From Glandiceps talaboti (Eukaryota; Hemichordata; Enteropneusta; Spengelidae), in contig NC_135554.1 of the NCBI RefSeq assembly GCF_964340395.1, positions 11,540,751-11,604,750 on the forward strand: a stretch of 64,000 nucleotides of DNA. The letters run 5' to 3'. The position numbers and the translations under genes are program-made. The notes beneath the pieces are model-generated. The model was not told the DNA's origin, made no database searches, and was given only the letters and a program-made list of their open reading frames with translations. Positions 62,413 through 64,000 of the stretch are shown here, piece after piece. Every line of letters begins with the position of its first letter. Positions within the stretch are counted from its first letter, which is position 1.

Positions 62413-64000
62413 AGTCTGATTTATACCTTTTACAATATAGTCTAAATGGTCCAATCGTTAGTCCGCTTACGTAATCACTCACTACCGTATTATATAAGCG
62501 GAAACAACGCGTGGATCTTTCGGGCGACTTTTACAAAGTGTTACTTTATCATTATAACGTTTACGACATACGCATTTAGTTATCATCCATATTAGCAGAC
62601 TGCAGACACAATTCATACACAAATACTCTTCTTACACTGTTGATTGACATGTGTTGAACAAAGCACTTCTCCTCTGTGTCGAGTGGCACCCATCAGATAT
62701 GCTAACAGGACACCTTTCTGAGGTGGAATCTGCAACAAAATATCATATAACTCACATTGCAAGGTTAACCCCCCAAAACCACCTCTGGCAACTGGACTAA
62801 ACAATACAGGAAACAAAACAAAAAGTCAAAAGTGAAAAAAAAGAGAACTTCTGTATGAATCATGGTGCTTCCACGATGGGCATACAATAGTGTTACATAA
62901 ACACAAATCATTTTTATTGTCTGCGAGTTTTGAACAAATCTGATATGTAGTAGTGAACATGCAAGTATATTTTCTAGTATGATCTGTTTGGCCTAATTGT
63001 GACCTAAAAGGTCAGGGGTCAGGGAAATAATGGATATTTAGGTACACTTGCCATATAATTAGTAGTCACTGTGACACTTAGGATTTTTACAGTAGACCAA
63101 ACACGACGAGATATACGTGCCATTATTTTGAAGTAACCTGTAGTCATCAACTATAATAGTTAATAAGCCCATCATCTGTTCCTTCGTCACTTTGTTCGTT
63201 TATTTTGGTGTGGCTTGTTATGTGTCAGATTACATGTATACATCCATTACTTACATCAGCAACACGAGAAAAAAACTTAATTATCCAGTTTTCAACACGC
63301 TAATTAATGAAATCCGGTCAACAGCTTGTAAGACAAAAAACCAGATCAATTTTTATTACCATCATGAAAACTAAGGTATCACAACAGAGTATATTCTAAT
63401 TAAGGAATAACACATTTTACTTTTTTTCCGGAGAGATTTTCGAGTCATTAATTTTCTGACAGATTACCCTAAAGAGTTTGATCAGATTACAAATGTCAAC
63501 ATAAATTATCAAACAGTGTATTTGAAATCAATATACTCTCCTTGGCGTAGAGTTTGTCATGGTCATTACAGAACGTGACAAGCACCACAATCGGGAGGCG
63601 GGGGGAGGGAGGGGTACTCACATAGAAAAGGTATTGTACCGCGGTTTTGACCCCCCCCCCCCCTTTTCGACGCATGTAGATTTTTGAGTCTTGATTTTTA
63701 CAGCATTATGTAGAGGTTTGACCAACTTATTTTTATGACTTTTGACCCCGTGTTTTGAATGTAGTTTTTTCCACAGGTAATTTTCAGTCATCTTTATCGG
63801 AAGTAGGTGCCCCCCCCCCCCCAGTCCCCAATGAACTAGCGATGGCTGAAGCATGCACGTGTCACGTGAAAGTGTATCATTTGACTCCTGTTTCTGGCTA
63901 AAATGTTGACATTTGACCCGGGGCCATACTTATTGTACATTTGTAGAGTTTTTTGTTGTAATTTTTGTCCGGATACATATGTACCCATTACCCACCCGGG
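62413..64000. other. No gene recognised; poly-C runs
   Basis: Poly-C tracts at about 63651-63663 and 63810-63822 and a G-rich run near 63595-63614. A 67-codon minus frame at 62613-62816 has a low-complexity ARGGFGG motif and no support. Confidence 0.45.

Overview
The window looks like intergenic and intronic DNA from an animal nuclear genome, most likely a marine invertebrate. It is AT-rich and has no dense coding. It holds spliced small genes with GT-AG junctions and TATA boxes, decayed non-LTR retrotransposons of the CR1/Jockey type, a SINE-like family with an ATT tail, many foldback or MITE-like DNA transposons, and very long di-, tri-, tetra- and pentanucleotide microsatellites. I cannot name the species from the sequence. 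A mollusc, annelid, brachiopod, hemichordate or lancelet would all fit.

The host-gene signal is a small minus-strand family. Gene A (exons 17460-17534 and 16113-16325) and gene B (27834-27911 and 27233-27415) each have a signal-peptide exon of 25-26 codons ending in phase 0 at a consensus GTAAG donor. A second exon follows that encodes two tandem C-x5-C-x5-C-x4-C modules (eight cysteines). A third signal-peptide exon of the same design (26 codons, phase 0, GTAAGT donor, TATA box) lies at 59676-59753, but I could not find its partner exon. Gene A's second exon has two decayed partial copies of its 5' edge directly upstream. I read this as a dispersed tandem array of secreted, acidic, disulfide-rich mini-proteins, and it is the best candidate here for an undescribed system.

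Layout. 1-8400: mostly unassigned, with a foldback element at 2596-3304 and a tetranucleotide array at 3.7-4.0 kb. 8.4-16 kb: a compound GA/GATA/CAGA microsatellite, a TIR element at 9.8-10.1 kb, an 84-bp minisatellite at 12.6 kb. 16-18 kb: gene A. 20-24 kb: pentanucleotide satellites, a hairpin-bearing 35-bp tandem repeat, a SINE-like copy, a LINE-like tail, trinucleotide arrays, two CTCF-like motifs. 25.7-30.6 kb: a microsatellite-cored foldback, a second SINE-like copy, gene B, a hAT-like foldback at gene B's promoter, and a perfect 152-bp inverted repeat. 35-37.5 kb: one arm of a 259-bp inverted repeat whose partner is at 51.3 kb, and a 246-bp tandem duplication. 40.5-51.8 kb: a transposon graveyard with three reverse-transcriptase relics, elements with TAGTCT-type ends and 9-bp target duplications, (TA)n arrays and a 154-bp palindrome. 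52-59.6 kb: mostly unassigned. 59.7 kb: the gene C signal exon. 61.6-62.4 kb: the 5'-truncated 3' end of a LINE.

All calls come from reading the sequence by eye. No alignments, splice predictors or database searches were run.
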